Notes under the pieces: model-generated | Told to the model about the DNA's origin: nothing | Seen by the model: only the letters and a program-made list of their open reading frames with translations | Databases searched by the model: none | In this document: one piece after another, positions 1-9,867 of the stretch | Layout of the letters: each line of letters opens with the position of its first letter | Position numbering within the stretch: position 1 is the stretch's first letter | NCBI RefSeq assembly: GCF_039529835.1 | Contig: NZ_CP154262.1 | Span: forward strand, 620,001-684,000 | DNA from: Arthrobacter sp. TMP15 | GTDB lineage: Bacteria > Actinomycetota > Actinomycetes > Actinomycetales > Micrococcaceae | Reading direction: 5' to 3' | Length of the DNA stretch: 64,000 nucleotides | Translations under genes and position numbers: made by a program

Positions 1-1292
1 CGGACGCCGGATTGGCAGTAGCTGACAATGGTGCCGGTCTCCGGTAACTGATCTGTATTCCAGAGCACCCGCCCAGCACTGAGCTGTTTGGAGCCGGGCA
101 CATGACCATCCTCGTGTTCATTTTTGTTGCGAACATCAAGCAACAGTGCGGAATCGAATGCGGCCAGCTCAGCGGGGGAAATAGTGCGCGCAGCAGATAC
201 CGGCAGGCCCGTCAAAGAGGTGATGAAGCCAGCAACCGCATCAATACCGACACGGATAAGGTGATCCCACATCTCCATGGCTGAATCTTGGTCAGATGCC
301 AGCAGCACAACTGGGCGCTTATCGGTTTCCGGATCCAACGCCCAAGCGCCGTAGCTGGCAGATTTGGAACCCGCAGGAATGTTCAGCGCCCCTGCTACAG
401 TGCCTTCATGAACTAGCGCGTGGTGCCGGGTATCCACAAGCCCAATTTCATCGGCGGCCAAGCGGGTGCCAAGCTCTTCCGTTGAAATTTCAGTCAGCGC
501 GTCCCTACTGCCCAGAACGGCCGGGCCCTGTCGGTTTTGCCGTTTCATCCGGCCAAAATACGCAGGTGCATCGGGCTGGCCAGTAAGGAGAGTTGCAATA
601 AATCCTGCCTCGTCATTGGCGGCCAAGTACGGACCCCACCAAGCAAAGTTGCGTTCGTAGCCAACAGTGGAGGAGGGGATGGCGCCCAGTGCTTTGCCAC
701 AAGCGCTACCAGATCCGTGGCCTGGATATACCTGAATATAGTCAGGGAGTGTTAGGAACTTTTCCTTCAGTGAGGCAAACAGCTGGTGTGCTCCCAAAAA
801 GCGGGTATCAGCACCTCCGGCGGTCTCATCCAGAAGATCCGGGCGGCCTAGATCGCCTGCGAAGACAAAGTCTCCGGAAAGCAAGAAACCCGGCTGGTCA
901 CTGAACGCACCATCGGTGATCAGGAAAGAGAGATGCTCCGGAGTGTGACCGGGTGTGTGCAGAGCCTGGATGGCGATGTTTCCCAGTGTGATGGTGTCCT
1001 GATCATAAAGTCGAACTCCGTCGAAGCCGTACTGCCAGTCTTCTCCGCCTTCTCCTGAGAGGTAGGTGGTGGCACCGGTTGCTGCCGCGAGTTCGCGGGT
1101 TCCGGAGAGGTAATCGGCGTGGATGTGGGTTTCCGTGACGGCCACGATCTTCATACCGTTGCTGGCTGCGAGTTGCTGGTAAATTGCAATGTCGCGCCGG
1201 GCGTCAACCACCAGTGCCTCACCTTTGACCTGACAGCCAATGAGGTAACTTGCCTGCGCAAGGTCTTCATCATAAATACGTTCGAGAAGCAT
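1..1292 (-). CDS. MBL-fold persulfide dioxygenase fused to rhodanese domains (3' end outside window)
   Basis: The N-terminal half is a metallo-beta-lactamase domain with the metal-binding pattern THIHAD near residue 55, HTPGHTPEH, a GDFVFAGDLGRPDL block and YPGHGSG. Two rhodanese-like segments follow. The first (LVDTRHHALVHEGTVAGALN) shows no obvious active-site Cys. The second reaches a CQSGVR active-site loop exactly at the window edge. This order matches CstB-type proteins, which oxidise low-molecular-weight persulfides to sulfite or thiosulfate and detoxify sulfide in the cytoplasm. The ATG follows TAGGAGAG at a good distance. CsoR/CstR-like palindromes lie 30 and 65 bp upstream. The reading frame is open to position 1, so the stop lies outside. 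Family assignment is firm; the exact reaction is inferred from the family. Confidence 0.88.
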   Translation of the reverse strand, partial: MLLERIYDEDLAQASYLIGCQVKGEALVVDARRDIAIYQQLAASNGMKIVAVTETHIHADYLSGTRELAAATGATTYLSGEGGEDWQYGFDGVRLYDQDTITLGNIAIQALHTPGHTPEHLSFLITDGAFSDQPGFLLSGDFVFAGDLGRPDLLDETAGGADTRFLGAHQLFASLKEKFLTLPDYIQVYPGHGSGSACGKALGAIPSSTVGYERNFAWWGPYLAANDEAGFIATLLTGQPDAPAYFGRMKRQNRQGPAVLGSRDALTEISTEELGTRLAADEIGLVDTRHHALVHEGTVAGALNIPAGSKSASYGAWALDPETDKRPVVLLASDQDSAMEMWDHLIRVGIDAVAGFITSLTGLPVSAARTISPAELAAFDSALLLDVRNKNEHEDGHVPGSKQLSAGRVLWNTDQLPETGTIVSYCQSGV

Positions 1293-1321
1293 ATCTCTCC
1301 TAGGTAAAATGAATGATCCCA

Positions 1322-1372
1322 ATACCCCATGGGGTATGTGGTTAGTTCTCATCATAATACGCCCTAGGGTAT
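1322..1372. promoter_or_regulatory. Two CsoR/CstR-like operator palindromes
   Basis: ATACCCCATGGGGTAT (1322-1337) is a perfect 16-bp palindrome. ATACGCCCTAGGGTAT (1357-1372) keeps the ATAC/GTAT ends and a GC-rich centre. Start-to-start distance is 35 bp. Such sites are typical of the CsoR/CstR/RcnR repressor family, and CstR controls persulfide-detoxifying genes. They sit directly upstream of the persulfide dioxygenase-rhodanese gene. No CsoR-family gene is visible in the window. Confidence 0.7.
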
Positions 1373-1435
1373 TGTGCAAAGAAGGTTGGTGGCAGGTTTG
1401 AGCGTTAGATTGCCCCCGTGTGCGTAGAGAAAGAA

Positions 1436-1477
1436 AATTGACCGGCACGGGCTCCTCAGAGCCCGTGCCGGTCAATT
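1436..1477 (-). terminator. Perfect 19-bp hairpin downstream of ppsA
   Basis: The arms AATTGACCGGCACGGGCTC and its exact complement are separated by a 4-nt loop (CTCA). The hairpin lies about 60 bp past the ppsA stop and upstream of the next gene on the same strand, so it probably ends the ppsR-ppsA transcript. Confidence 0.75.
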
Positions 1478-1539
1478 ATGCGTGTGTGCGACCTCAGCTA
1501 AAAGTGCTCGCCATTAACTGGCTCCGTTAGCTGGCTCCG

Positions 1540-3954
1540 TCAACTGGCGGTGTCAGCCGCAGTGCCGGCCGCAGTGCCGGCCGCAGTGCCCGCCAGACGC
1601 AGCCATGTATCCACCACTGTGTCAGGGTTCAAGGACACCGAATCGATGCCTTCACTGACAAGCCACTGGGCAAAGTCGGCGTGGTCGCTGGGACCTTGCC
1701 CGCAAATTCCCACATATTTCCCTCTGGCTTTGCACGCCGCAATGGCCATGCTGAGAAGCTTCTTGACCGCCGGATTGCGCTCATCGAAGCTGCCCGCCAC
1801 AATGGCGGAATCCCTGTCCAGCCCAAGCGTCAGCTGGGTCATGTCATTGGAACCGATGGAGAAGCCGTCGAAGAGATCTAAGAACTCATCGGCCAAAAGT
1901 GCATTGGCTGGCAGTTCACACATCATGATCACTTCCAGGCCGTTCTCACCTCGGCGCAGTCCATTCTCGGCAAGCAGCTCGATCACACCGCGACCCTCCT
2001 CGAGTGTGCGGACAAAAGGAATCATGAGCTTGACGTTGCTTAGACCCATCTCATTGCGGACAAAGGACAGTGCTTCGCATTCAAGGTCAAAACAATCCCT
2101 AAAGGAGGGTTCCAAATACCGCGCGGCGCCACGGAAGCCCAGCATGGGGTTCTCCTCATGCGGCTCGTACGCGGAACCACCCAGTAAGTTCGCGTACTCG
2201 TTGGACTTGAAATCTGACATGCGCACAATGACCGGATGCGGTGCGAAGGCGGCGGCGATAGTTGCCACCCCCTCGGCTAGACGCTTGATGTAGTAATCCC
2301 GAGGGCCGTGGTAGGCCGCGATCCGCTCCCTAATTTCGGCAGCCACCTCCACCGGCTGATCGTCCATATTCAGCAGCGCCTTGGGGTGGATTCCGATCTG
2401 GCGGTTGATGATGAACTCGAGCCGGGCCAAGCCCACACCATCATTGGGCAATTGCGCAAACGTGAACGCCTGCTCCGGTGTGCCAACGTTCATCATCATT
2501 TTCACCGGCGCTTCGGGGAGTTCGCCAATCTCGGTCTCCTCCAAGCTGAAATCAAGCAGCCCCTGGTAGATAAACCCGGTTTCCCCTTCCGCGCAACTGA
2601 CTGTCACTTCTATCCCTTCGGAGAGAATATCTGTTGCATCCGCTGTACCAACGACGGCGGGTATCCCCAGTTCGCGGGCGATGATTGCGGCGTGGCAAGT
2701 GCGTCCACCACGGTTGGTGACGATGGCCGAAGCCCGCTTCATAATCGGTTCCCAATCCGGGTCCGTCATGTCTGCAACGAGGACGTCACCGGTTTTGAAG
2801 CTGGCCATCTGGTCAATGGAGCTAAGGATCTGGACCCGGCCGGAACCTATCCGCTGACCAATTGCGCGGCCTTCTGCCAGCACGGCGCCGGTCTCATTCA
2901 AACGGAAGCGGCTCAGCCGTCCTGCTGCCCGGCGGGACTGGACAGTTTCCGGACGTGCCTGCAGGATGTACAGGCTGCCATCAATGCCATCCTTGCCCCA
3001 TTCGATATCCATGGGACGGCCGTAGTGGGCCTCGATGGCGACGGCATGGCGGGCGAGCTGCTCCACGTCGTCGTCCGTAATGCTAAAACGGTTTCGCAGC
3101 TGCGCCGCCACCGGAACAAAATCAATGGTGCGGCCAACCTCTTGATTCTCCGTGTACGTCATCTGCAGGGCCTTCTCGCCAAGCCCGCGCTTGAGAATGG
3201 CGGGACGGCCGGCCTGTAATGCCGGTTTGTAAACGTAGAACTCATCCGGATTAACGGCACCCTGAACCACGGCCTCGCCCAGTCCATAGGAGGAGGTCAC
3301 GAATACGGCGTCCTGGAACCCTGACTCGGTGTCCATGGTGAACATGACCCCCGAAGCTCCAACGTCGGAACGAACCATGCGCTGAATACCGGCCGAGAGG
3401 GCCACCTCGGCATGCTCGAACTGGTGGTGCACCCTGTAGGCGATGGCACGGTCATTGTAGAGAGAAGCAAAGACGTCCCTTACAGCCAACAAAATATTCT
3501 CAATCCCGCGAACATTCAAGAACGTTTCTTGTTGCCCGGCAAAGGAAGCCTCGGGAAGATCTTCCGCCGTTGCGCTGGAGCGCACAGCCCAGGAAAGCTC
3601 TGCTGAACCACCGTGCTTATCCACCAACTCTTGGTACGAGGAGCGGATCTGCGCTTCAAAGTCGGGGTGGAAGGATGTTTGGCGCATCCATCCCCGGATT
3701 TCCTGGCCAGCAGCAGCCAGTGCACTGACATCATCGGTATCCAAGCCGTGGAGCCGTTCAACAATTCGTGCATCCAAGCCCGAATCGGCCAGAAAACGGC
3801 GGTAAGAATCCGCCGTCGTGGCAAAACCGTCAGGTACTTGAACGCCAGCCGACGTCAGGTTTTGCACCATTTCCCCGAGCGAAGCATTTTTTCCGCCCAC
3901 CCGGTCCAGATCAGCGAGCCCCAGCTCTGAGAACCACAGAATGTCCGTCGTCAT
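1540..3954 (-). CDS. ppsA: Phosphoenolpyruvate synthase
   Basis: This 804-residue protein converts pyruvate, ATP and water to PEP, AMP and phosphate, a gluconeogenic step. The N-terminal nucleotide-binding domain carries the [20 protein letters not shown] block. The swivelling phosphohistidine domain has [14 protein letters not shown], with the catalytic His at residue 421, the same number as in E. coli PpsA from memory. The C-terminal PEP/pyruvate TIM barrel includes [15 protein letters not shown]. An ORF extends 15 codons further upstream, but the ATG at 3954 follows AAAGGAGC and gives the canonical MTTDILW start. The C-terminus carries an odd [16 protein letters not shown] tail made by a short DNA tandem repeat. 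It follows its regulator ppsR by 60 bp. Confidence 0.95.
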   Translation of the reverse strand: MTTDILWFSELGLADLDRVGGKNASLGEMVQNLTSAGVQVPDGFATTADSYRRFLADSGLDARIVERLHGLDTDDVSALAAAGQEIRGWMRQTSFHPDFEAQIRSSYQELVDKHGGSAELSWAVRSSATAEDLPEASFAGQQETFLNVRGIENILLAVRDVFASLYNDRAIAYRVHHQFEHAEVALSAGIQRMVRSDVGASGVMFTMDTESGFQDAVFVTSSYGLGEAVVQGAVNPDEFYVYKPALQAGRPAILKRGLGEKALQMTYTENQEVGRTIDFVPVAAQLRNRFSITDDDVEQLARHAVAIEAHYGRPMDIEWGKDGIDGSLYILQARPETVQSRRAAGRLSRFRLNETGAVLAEGRAIGQRIGSGRVQILSSIDQMASFKTGDVLVADMTDPDWEPIMKRASAIVTNRGGRTCHAAIIARELGIPAVVGTADATDILSEGIEVTVSCAEGETGFIYQGLLDFSLEETEIGELPEAPVKMMMNVGTPEQAFTFAQLPNDGVGLARLEFIINRQIGIHPKALLNMDDQPVEVAAEIRERIAAYHGPRDYYIKRLAEGVATIAAAFAPHPVIVRMSDFKSNEYANLLGGSAYEPHEENPMLGFRGAARYLEPSFRDCFDLECEALSFVRNEMGLSNVKLMIPFVRTLEEGRGVIELLAENGLRRGENGLEVIMMCELPANALLADEFLDLFDGFSIGSNDMTQLTLGLDRDSAIVAGSFDERNPAVKKLLSMAIAACKARGKYVGICGQGPSDHADFAQWLVSEGIDSVSLNPDTVVDTWLRLAGTAAGTAAGTAADTAS

Positions 3955-4014
3955 GATTATTGCTCCTTTGCAATGAATGGCGCGCGGGGCGAGTGCCACG
4001 CGAAGTATGTTTTT

Positions 4015-4857
4015 CTAACGCTTAAGTCTCATTTGGGCCAAGATGGTCGCAGCCATCTCCTCCACCGACACACTCGCCGAGTTCAAATACGGAATCCCAT
4101 GCGCCGAATACAGCCGCTCGGCACTGCGCAGCTCAAAACCACACTGTCCCAGTGAAGCATAAGGGGAGCCGCGGCGGCGTTCAGTGCGCACCTGACTGAG
4201 CCGAAGAGGGTTGGAGGTGAGCCCAAAGCACTTCTGTACAAAGGGGCGCAGCGGTGCGGGCAGCCCCTCCCTCTCGAAATCCTCATCAACCAGCGGAAAG
4301 TTCGCCGCAAAGATCCCGTGCTGAAGCGCCAAATACATGGTGGTGGGTGTTTTCCCGCACCGGGAAGGGGCCACCAAAATCACCTGAGCCTTCTCCAGCG
4401 CTCGCAAACTTTGCCCGTCGTCGTGCTCCATGGCGTATTCCACAGCGCTCATCCGTGACTGATAGCGGGCGGCGTTTCCCTGACCATGTGCACGTCCGGG
4501 TTCGCCACTGGCCACCACACCCAGAGCCTGCTCTAATTGGCCCACGTGAGTGCCGATCAAATCCACCATGGTGGCTTGACACGCCGAGAGTGCCTCGCGG
4601 ATATCAGCACCCACAACCGTGGAAAACACCAGCGGGGCACTACCCTCGGCGGTGAGCCGATTGATAGTTGCCACCACTGTTTTCGCCTGATTGACGCTGG
4701 TGATAAAAGGAATAGTGTTGCGCTCAAAGATGCTTGCCGGGAACTGTGTTAACAAGGTGTTCCCTAGCGTCTCCGCCGTGATGCCGGTGCTGTCCGAGAG
4801 GAAGAAAACCGGGTGGGGTACCTCAATGATGTTCTGTACGTTTTGGCTCTGATCCAT
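4015..4857 (-). CDS. ppsR: PEP synthase regulatory protein (bifunctional kinase/pyrophosphorylase, DUF299)
   Basis: The 280-residue protein has the family length and the P-loop APSRCGKTP with downstream LALQHGI and ANFPL blocks. The N-terminus FFLSDSTGITAETLG matches the family start. PpsR proteins inactivate PEP synthase by ADP-dependent phosphorylation and reactivate it by phosphate-dependent dephosphorylation. It lies directly upstream of ppsA on the same strand, which supports the function. The ATG follows AAGGAAG. Confidence 0.93.
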   Translation of the reverse strand: MDQSQNVQNIIEVPHPVFFLSDSTGITAETLGNTLLTQFPASIFERNTIPFITSVNQAKTVVATINRLTAEGSAPLVFSTVVGADIREALSACQATMVDLIGTHVGQLEQALGVVASGEPGRAHGQGNAARYQSRMSAVEYAMEHDDGQSLRALEKAQVILVAPSRCGKTPTTMYLALQHGIFAANFPLVDEDFEREGLPAPLRPFVQKCFGLTSNPLRLSQVRTERRRGSPYASLGQCGFELRSAERLYSAHGIPYLNSASVSVEEMAATILAQMRLKR

Positions 4858-4948
4858 CGTGGGTCTTCCTTGACTCGTGGGTCGTGCTCACAGGAAACAA
4901 GCTATCACCCCCGATTTTTTCTGACGCCACAATCGAGTGCCGTGTGCC

Positions 4949-4985
4949 CCTCCCGGCGGCGGTTTTGGCCAAAACTGCCGGGAGG
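4949..4985 (-). terminator. Hairpin downstream of nrdF
   Basis: CCTCCCGGC...TTTTGGCCAAAA...GCCGGGAGG forms a strong stem with a 3-nt bulge just past the nrdF stop, before ppsR. It probably ends the nrdIEF transcript. Confidence 0.6.
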
Positions 4986-5003
4986 AGCGCAAAGGGCCGG
5001 ACT

Positions 5004-6029
5004 TTAGAAGTCCCAGTCGCCGTCGTCCGTGTCCTGCGATATACCAATGACATACGAGGAACCAGACCCGGAGAAAAAGTCATGGTTTTCATTGGAACCA
5101 GGGGACAGTGCCGCCAAAATCTCCGGGTTAACCTGAGTCTGCTCAGCCGTGAAACGGGCCGGATAACCCAGATTCATCAGGGCCTTGTTGGCGTTGTAAC
5201 GAACAAAAACGGCCACATCCTCCATAAGACCCAACGGTTCATAGAGCTCACCGGAGTACTGAAGCTCCAGCTCATACAGCTCTTCCAGCAGCTCGTAGGT
5301 GAATTTGCGCATTTCCTCCTGCTCGCTCCGGCTGCGCTTTTCAAGCCCACGCTGGTACTTATAACCGGAGTAGTAGCCGTGCACTGCTTTATCTCGAAGA
5401 ATGAGGCGGACCATATCCGCTGTATTAGTCAGCGTGGCGTGCACGGAGAAGTGCAGTGGCAAGTAAAAGCCCGCATAAAGCAGCAGTGAAGACAGCAGGG
5501 TTGAAGAGACCTTGCGTTTAAGCGGATCATTTCCGTAGTAATGTTCCAAAACCTTCTTGGAACGTGTTTGCAGAAGATCGTTTGCCACGGCCCAGCGGTA
5601 TGAATCATCAATCTCGGGCGTGCTGGCGAGAGTGGAAAAGACGCTGGAGTAGGAGCGGGCATGCACCGATTGCATGAACGCGATGTTTGTATAAACCGCT
5701 TCTTCATGTTCGGTCTGGGCGTCCTGAATCTGGCAGACCTCCCCAACAGTTGCCTGCACGGTGTCCAGCATTGTCAACCCGGTGAAGACGCGCATGGTTA
5801 AGGTGCGCTCCTCATTGGTCATTGACTGCCACGCCGGGATGTCATTGGAGAGCGGGACTTTCTCAGGGAGCCAGAAATTTGTGGTGAGCCTGTTCCACAC
5901 TTCGGGGTCCTTTTCATCAACAATCCGGTTCCAGTTGATGGGACGCAGACGGGCTTGAGGATCATGCTGGTAGCCAGGAGGTGTCACTGAGAGCTGGGCA
6001 GTCGCCTGGGTTTTTTCAGAGGGTGTCAT
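5004..6029 (-). CDS. nrdF: Class Ib ribonucleotide reductase small subunit
   Basis: The protein is 341 residues. It carries the radical-bearing metal centre for dNTP synthesis, together with NrdE. Diagnostic segments are RPINWNRI, the helix with DTVQATVGEVCQIQDAQTEHEEAVYTNI, and the LRDKAVHGYYSGYKYQ block. The C-terminus ends in DTDDGDWDF, the NrdE-binding tail. It follows nrdE by 26 bp. The ATG has AAGGAAG about 10 bp upstream. Confidence 0.95.
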   Translation of the reverse strand: MTPSEKTQATAQLSVTPPGYQHDPQARLRPINWNRIVDEKDPEVWNRLTTNFWLPEKVPLSNDIPAWQSMTNEERTLTMRVFTGLTMLDTVQATVGEVCQIQDAQTEHEEAVYTNIAFMQSVHARSYSSVFSTLASTPEIDDSYRWAVANDLLQTRSKKVLEHYYGNDPLKRKVSSTLLSSLLLYAGFYLPLHFSVHATLTNTADMVRLILRDKAVHGYYSGYKYQRGLEKRSRSEQEEMRKFTYELLEELYELELQYSGELYEPLGLMEDVAVFVRYNANKALMNLGYPARFTAEQTQVNPEILAALSPGSNENHDFFSGSGSSYVIGISQDTDDGDWDF

Positions 6030-6055
6030 GAGAGTGCTTCCTTAGAGGGTTGGAG

Positions 6056-8218
6056 TCAGAGGGCGCAGGAGACGCAGTTTTCAATTTCCGTCCCGGCTAA
6101 AGCCAGTTGGCGCAAACGGATGTAATACAGGGTTTTGAGACCTTTTCGCCACGCATGGATCTGTGCCTTGTTGATGTCCCTTGTTGTTGCCGTGTCCTGG
6201 AAGAACAAGGTGCAGCTCAGGCCCTGGTCTACGTGCTGGGTGGCCGCCGCATAGGTGTCGATGATCTTCTCGTAGCCAATTTCGTAGGAGTCTTCAAAGA
6301 ATTCAAGGTTTGAATTATCCATGTGCGGCGCGGGGAAGTAGACACGGCCCAGTTTGCCTTCCTTGCGGATTTCAATTTTCGCGGCGATTGGGTGGATCGA
6401 TGCCGTGGCGTTGTTGATGTAGGAGATGGAGCCGGTGGGTGGCACCGCCTGCAGGTAGGCGTTGTAAATGCCATCCCTCTGGATGGCGGCCTTCAGCGCA
6501 CGCCAGTGCTCCTGAGTAGGAATCTCTATCCGGGCCTCTGCGAAAAGCTGACGCACACGGTGAGTGGAGGGTGCCCAGGCCTGATCGGTGTACTTGTTGA
6601 AGTAGCTGCCATCTGCATACGTGGAGGTGGCGAAGCCCTCAAATGTGACGCCGCGTTGGGCGGCGATCTGATGTGAGGCACGCAGAGCGTGATAGGCAAC
6701 AGTATAGAAATACATGTTGGTGAAATCCACTCCCTCGGCGCTGCCGTAGTGGATGCGCTGGGAGCCGAGGTAGCCGTGCAGGTTCATCTGCCCCAAACCA
6801 ATTGCGTGGCTGGCATCGTTGCCTGCTGCGGCAGAGGGGACAGCATCCAGAACCGATTGGTCAGAGACGCTGGTTAGTCCGCGCACTGCCGTTTCGATCG
6901 TTGCGCCGAAGTTTGGTGAGGCCATTGCTTGAGCTATGTTCAAGGAGCCCAGGTTGCAGGAGATATCTCGCCCCACCTCTGTGTAGCCAATCGCGGCGTC
7001 GTAGCTAGAGGGGGTGTTGACTTGCAGAATTTCGCTACACAGGTTGGACATGTTGATCCATCCGGAGATGGGATTGGCACGGTTGACAGTATCTTCAAAA
7101 AGTACGTAAGGGTAGCCGGATTCAAACTGCAATTCCGCCAGCGTTTTGAAGAAACCGCGGGCACTGATGGTGGTTTTTCGGATGCGGGGGTTGGCTACCA
7201 GTTCTTCATAGCGGGAACCAACGGAGATGTCAGATAAGGGCGTGCCATATTCGCGCTGAACATCGTAGGGACTGAATAGGTGCATGTCGCGATTGTCGCG
7301 AGCCAGCTCAAAAGTGATGTCAGGAATGACCACCCCAAGTGAGAGGGTTTTGATGCGGATCTTCTCATCAGCATTTTCCCGCTTGGTGTCAAGGAAGGCC
7401 ATAATATCGGGGTGGTGGGCATGGAGATAGACAGCTCCTGCTCCCTGCCGGGCTCCAAGCTGGTTGGCGTAGGAGAATGAATCCTCCAAGATCTTCATAA
7501 CCGGAACCACCCCTGAGGCCTGATTCTGAACCTGCTTGATAGGCGCGCCTGACTCGCGCAGGTTCGTCATCAGCAAGGCAACGCCGCCACCGCGTTTGGA
7601 GAGCTGCAGCGCGGAGTTTACGCTGCGACCGATGGATTCAAGGTTGTCCTCCATACGCAAGAGAAAACATGAGACCATTTCACCACGCTGCTTCTTTCCG
7701 GCATTCAGGAACGTGGGGGTTGCGGGCTGGAATCGGCCGGAGATGATCTCCTCAACTAATTTTGTAGCAAGCTTCTCATCCCCTGCGCCTAAGTAGAGTG
7801 CGGTGGCGACCACGCGATCGGCAAAGTTTTCCAAGTAGCTCTTGCCATCGAAGGTTTTTAGTGTGTAAGAGGAGTAGAACTTGAAAGCGCCCAAGAAGGA
7901 AGCGAAGCGGTGATCAGCCTGCTGAGCCTGGGCATAGACCCCCTTGACGAAGGACCAGTCATAAGCGTTGATGAACGCTTCCTCGTAGTAGTCATGCTTA
8001 AACAGGAAAGCAATTTTTTCCTCGAGGCTCTCAAAGTGGGCAGTGTTTGGGATGACGTCCTGGCGGAAGTATTCGCGCAGGGCCTGTTGATCCTTCTCAA
8101 GTTGGATTGAGCCATCCGGTGCGAAAAGGTTCAACTGCGCATTAAGTGCGTGGTGCTCCTTCCGGGTTCCAATGCCTTTGTGCAAGGGTTTTTCGGCTAT
8201 TACAACGGTGGAATTCAT
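6056..8218 (-). CDS. nrdE: Class Ib ribonucleotide reductase large subunit
   Basis: The 720-residue catalytic subunit lacks an N-terminal ATP cone, as expected for class Ib. Visible landmarks are [20 protein letters not shown] around the catalytic cysteine, and [17 protein letters not shown]. The C-terminal CVSCAL pair passes electrons from a redoxin. Its start overlaps the nrdI stop by 4 bp, indicating translational coupling. No nrdH glutaredoxin gene is next to it, so the electron donor must be encoded elsewhere. Confidence 0.96.
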   Translation of the reverse strand: MNSTVVIAEKPLHKGIGTRKEHHALNAQLNLFAPDGSIQLEKDQQALREYFRQDVIPNTAHFESLEEKIAFLFKHDYYEEAFINAYDWSFVKGVYAQAQQADHRFASFLGAFKFYSSYTLKTFDGKSYLENFADRVVATALYLGAGDEKLATKLVEEIISGRFQPATPTFLNAGKKQRGEMVSCFLLRMEDNLESIGRSVNSALQLSKRGGGVALLMTNLRESGAPIKQVQNQASGVVPVMKILEDSFSYANQLGARQGAGAVYLHAHHPDIMAFLDTKRENADEKIRIKTLSLGVVIPDITFELARDNRDMHLFSPYDVQREYGTPLSDISVGSRYEELVANPRIRKTTISARGFFKTLAELQFESGYPYVLFEDTVNRANPISGWINMSNLCSEILQVNTPSSYDAAIGYTEVGRDISCNLGSLNIAQAMASPNFGATIETAVRGLTSVSDQSVLDAVPSAAAGNDASHAIGLGQMNLHGYLGSQRIHYGSAEGVDFTNMYFYTVAYHALRASHQIAAQRGVTFEGFATSTYADGSYFNKYTDQAWAPSTHRVRQLFAEARIEIPTQEHWRALKAAIQRDGIYNAYLQAVPPTGSISYINNATASIHPIAAKIEIRKEGKLGRVYFPAPHMDNSNLEFFEDSYEIGYEKIIDTYAAATQHVDQGLSCTLFFQDTATTRDINKAQIHAWRKGLKTLYYIRLRQLALAGTEIENCVSCAL

Positions 8219-8697
8219 AGTTGATCCTTTTCCTTGGTGGCGGCCTCTGCCCAGAACCGGGTGAGGCCCTCATTGACTCGTTCAACGTCATAGTCGGTGC
8301 CCAGCAGTTCGAACCGATACAGCTCAGGGATCTTGCATTTCCCGGCGATCACGGACCCTGCCAAGCAGTAGTCCTCGCCAAAGTTTGTGTTCCCAGCGGT
8401 GATAACCCCTCGCAGGAAACCCCGATTGACCGGGTCATTGAGGAAATTGATGACTTGTTTGGGTACCGCTCCCTCGCGTGCACCACCGCCATAGGTGGGG
8501 ACCACCATGACAAAAGGGCGGGTGAGTTGGATCTGGCCTTCCAGCTTGGGACGCAGCGGTATTCGTACGGAATGACGGTCCAAACGCTTCACAAAGCGCA
8601 GCGTATTTTCAGAGACGCTTGAGAACACCACAAGATCCGAAGATGCTCTGCGACTGGGGGGATTAAAAGCCGCCGACTTGGCTCTGTCCTGGCTCAC
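8215..8697 (-). CDS. nrdI: NrdI flavodoxin-like protein
   Basis: The 160-residue protein provides the oxidant that assembles the dimanganese-tyrosyl cofactor of NrdF. It contains [18 protein letters not shown] near the N-terminus, VPTYGGG, and [13 protein letters not shown]. The start is a GTG preceded by AGGAA at 7 bp. It is the first gene of the operon, and the two NrdR-like boxes lie 37-83 bp upstream. The first 20 residues before the flavodoxin core are a non-conserved extension. Confidence 0.92.
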   Translation of the reverse strand: MSQDRAKSAAFNPPSRRASSDLVVFSSVSENTLRFVKRLDRHSVRIPLRPKLEGQIQLTRPFVMVVPTYGGGAREGAVPKQVINFLNDPVNRGFLRGVITAGNTNFGEDYCLAGSVIAGKCKIPELYRFELLGTDYDVERVNEGLTRFWAEAATKEKDQL

Positions 8698-8733
8698 TAG
8701 GGTTCCTATCTGTTTTAGCGATCCGCCTCAAGA

Positions 8734-8780
8734 CCACTACATCTAGTGGCTGTAACTCTAAAAGACGCTGCATCTAGTAG
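8734..8780. promoter_or_regulatory. Paired NrdR boxes upstream of nrdIEF
   Basis: Box 1 CCACTACATCTAGTGG (8734-8749) and box 2 ACGCTGCATCTAGTAG (8765-8780) are 31 bp apart start to start, three helical turns. They share CT.CATCTAGT. Tandem 16-bp boxes with a 15-bp spacer are the known arrangement for the NrdR repressor of ribonucleotide reductase operons. Box 2 is less symmetrical than box 1. Confidence 0.75.
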
Positions 8781-8916
8781 TATCATTAATCTGAACTTAA
8801 AAGTTAGGCGCACCGAAATTATTGTTCTCTCCGTCTGCCCCAGTGGCGTTTTGAGGTGTGTGAGAATTAGGCCGAGTGAGGCGTGCGTAAGGGCCCTGGC
8901 AACCGTGGTAGCTTGG

Positions 8917-9012
8917 GTTCTGGACACGACACGGGGTGCCGCATTGCGGCTGAGAGCTAGACCCGTTGAACCTGATTTCGATAATCCGAGCGAAGGGATG
9001 CCGGTCCAGAAC
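8917..9012 (+). promoter_or_regulatory. TPP riboswitch aptamer (THI box)
   Basis: All conserved elements are present in order: CGGGGTGCC, GCTGAGA, ACCCGTTGAACCTGAT, then TAATCCGAGCGAAGGGATG. The P1 stem is a perfect 9-bp pairing of GTTCTGGAC (8917-8925) with GTCCAGAAC (9004-9012). The aptamer faces the SDR and flavin monooxygenase genes downstream, so these should be repressed when thiamine pyrophosphate is plentiful. Confidence 0.95.
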
Positions 9013-9055
9013 AAAGGCCATAGCGCTCGCAGCAGCGTGGGAATCGTGCTTTTGG

Positions 9056-9082
9056 GCATCCTTTTACTCATATGAAAGGTGC
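9056..9082 (+). promoter_or_regulatory. Putative ribosome-binding-site sequestering hairpin of the TPP riboswitch
   Basis: GCA plus CCTTT (9056-9064, one bulged base) can pair with AAAGG plus TGC (9075-9082). AAAGG is the ribosome binding site of the ATG at 9087. This would be a translational expression platform. The alternative pairing with the aptamer was not worked out. Confidence 0.5.
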
Positions 9083-9086
9083 ACAC

Positions 9087-9851
9087 ATGCTGATCAAAGA
9101 CCAAGTTGTACTCATTACCGGCGCTGGGCGCGGACTCGGCACCGACGTGGCCCGTTCCTTTGCCCGTGAAGGCGCCCGCCTGGTGCTGAACTACCGCAAC
9201 AGTGAAGTCGCCGCGCAGGAACTAGCCCGTGAATTCGGTTCAGAAAAAGCGATTGCGTTACGCGCAGATGTCACCAATGCTGGCGAGGTGAATGCCATGG
9301 TCGCTGCGGCAACCGAACATTTTGCTACACCCATCACCACGGCGATCAACAACGCTTTGCCGGACTTTTCTTTCAACGGCGACGGCCGTTCTAAGGCCGA
9401 AGAGATTTGCTACGAGGAATTTCGGGCACAATTTGCCGGAGTTGTGGGAGGTGCCCTGAATACCATCCAGGCAGTAGTGCCGGGAATGAAGGAAGCTGGG
9501 TTTGGCGCCATCGTTAACGTTGGCACAAACCTGTTCCAAAACCCCGTGGTTCCATACCACGACTACACCGCGGCGAAGGCTGCCCTGCTGGCGTTGACCC
9601 GGACGTTCGCGGCCGATCTAGGACCATCAAATATCCGCGTCAACATGGTTTCAGGTGGGCTGCTGCGCACCACTGACGCCTCCGCAGCCACGCCAGAGCA
9701 GGTTTTTGACTTGATCGCCGGCGGAACGCCGCTGCGTAAAGTCACCACTCCAGCCGAATTTGCCGATGCCGCACTCTTCTTCGCCTCACCGTGGTCCCGA
9801 GCCGTGACGGGGCAAAATCTTGTGGTCGACGGCGGACTGGTCATGAACTAA
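9087..9851 (+). CDS. Short-chain dehydrogenase/reductase under TPP riboswitch control
   Basis: The 254-residue SDR has the NAD(P)-binding TGAGRGLG near residue 10, a DVTNAGEV acidic motif, INNALPD in place of NNAG, and YTAAK for the catalytic Tyr/Lys. At the usual Ser position the sequence reads IVNVGTN, a Thr or non-standard residue. The C-terminal GQNLVVDGGL is typical. An in-frame ATG at 9072 exists, but only 9087 has a ribosome binding site. The gene shares its riboswitch leader with the downstream monooxygenase 16 bp away. The substrate is unknown; riboswitch control implies a thiamine-related role, for example precursor salvage. Confidence 0.85.
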   Translation: MLIKDQVVLITGAGRGLGTDVARSFAREGARLVLNYRNSEVAAQELAREFGSEKAIALRADVTNAGEVNAMVAAATEHFATPITTAINNALPDFSFNGDGRSKAEEICYEEFRAQFAGVVGGALNTIQAVVPGMKEAGFGAIVNVGTNLFQNPVVPYHDYTAAKAALLALTRTFAADLGPSNIRVNMVSGGLLRTTDASAATPEQVFDLIAGGTPLRKVTTPAEFADAALFFASPWSRAVTGQNLVVDGGLVMN

Positions 9852-9867
9852 GGACGGGGGAGTTCTC

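Noticed and set aside
2308-3219. 303-codon + strand ORF inside ppsA
   Set aside because: Antisense to conserved ppsA sequence; no ribosome site or recognisable domain.
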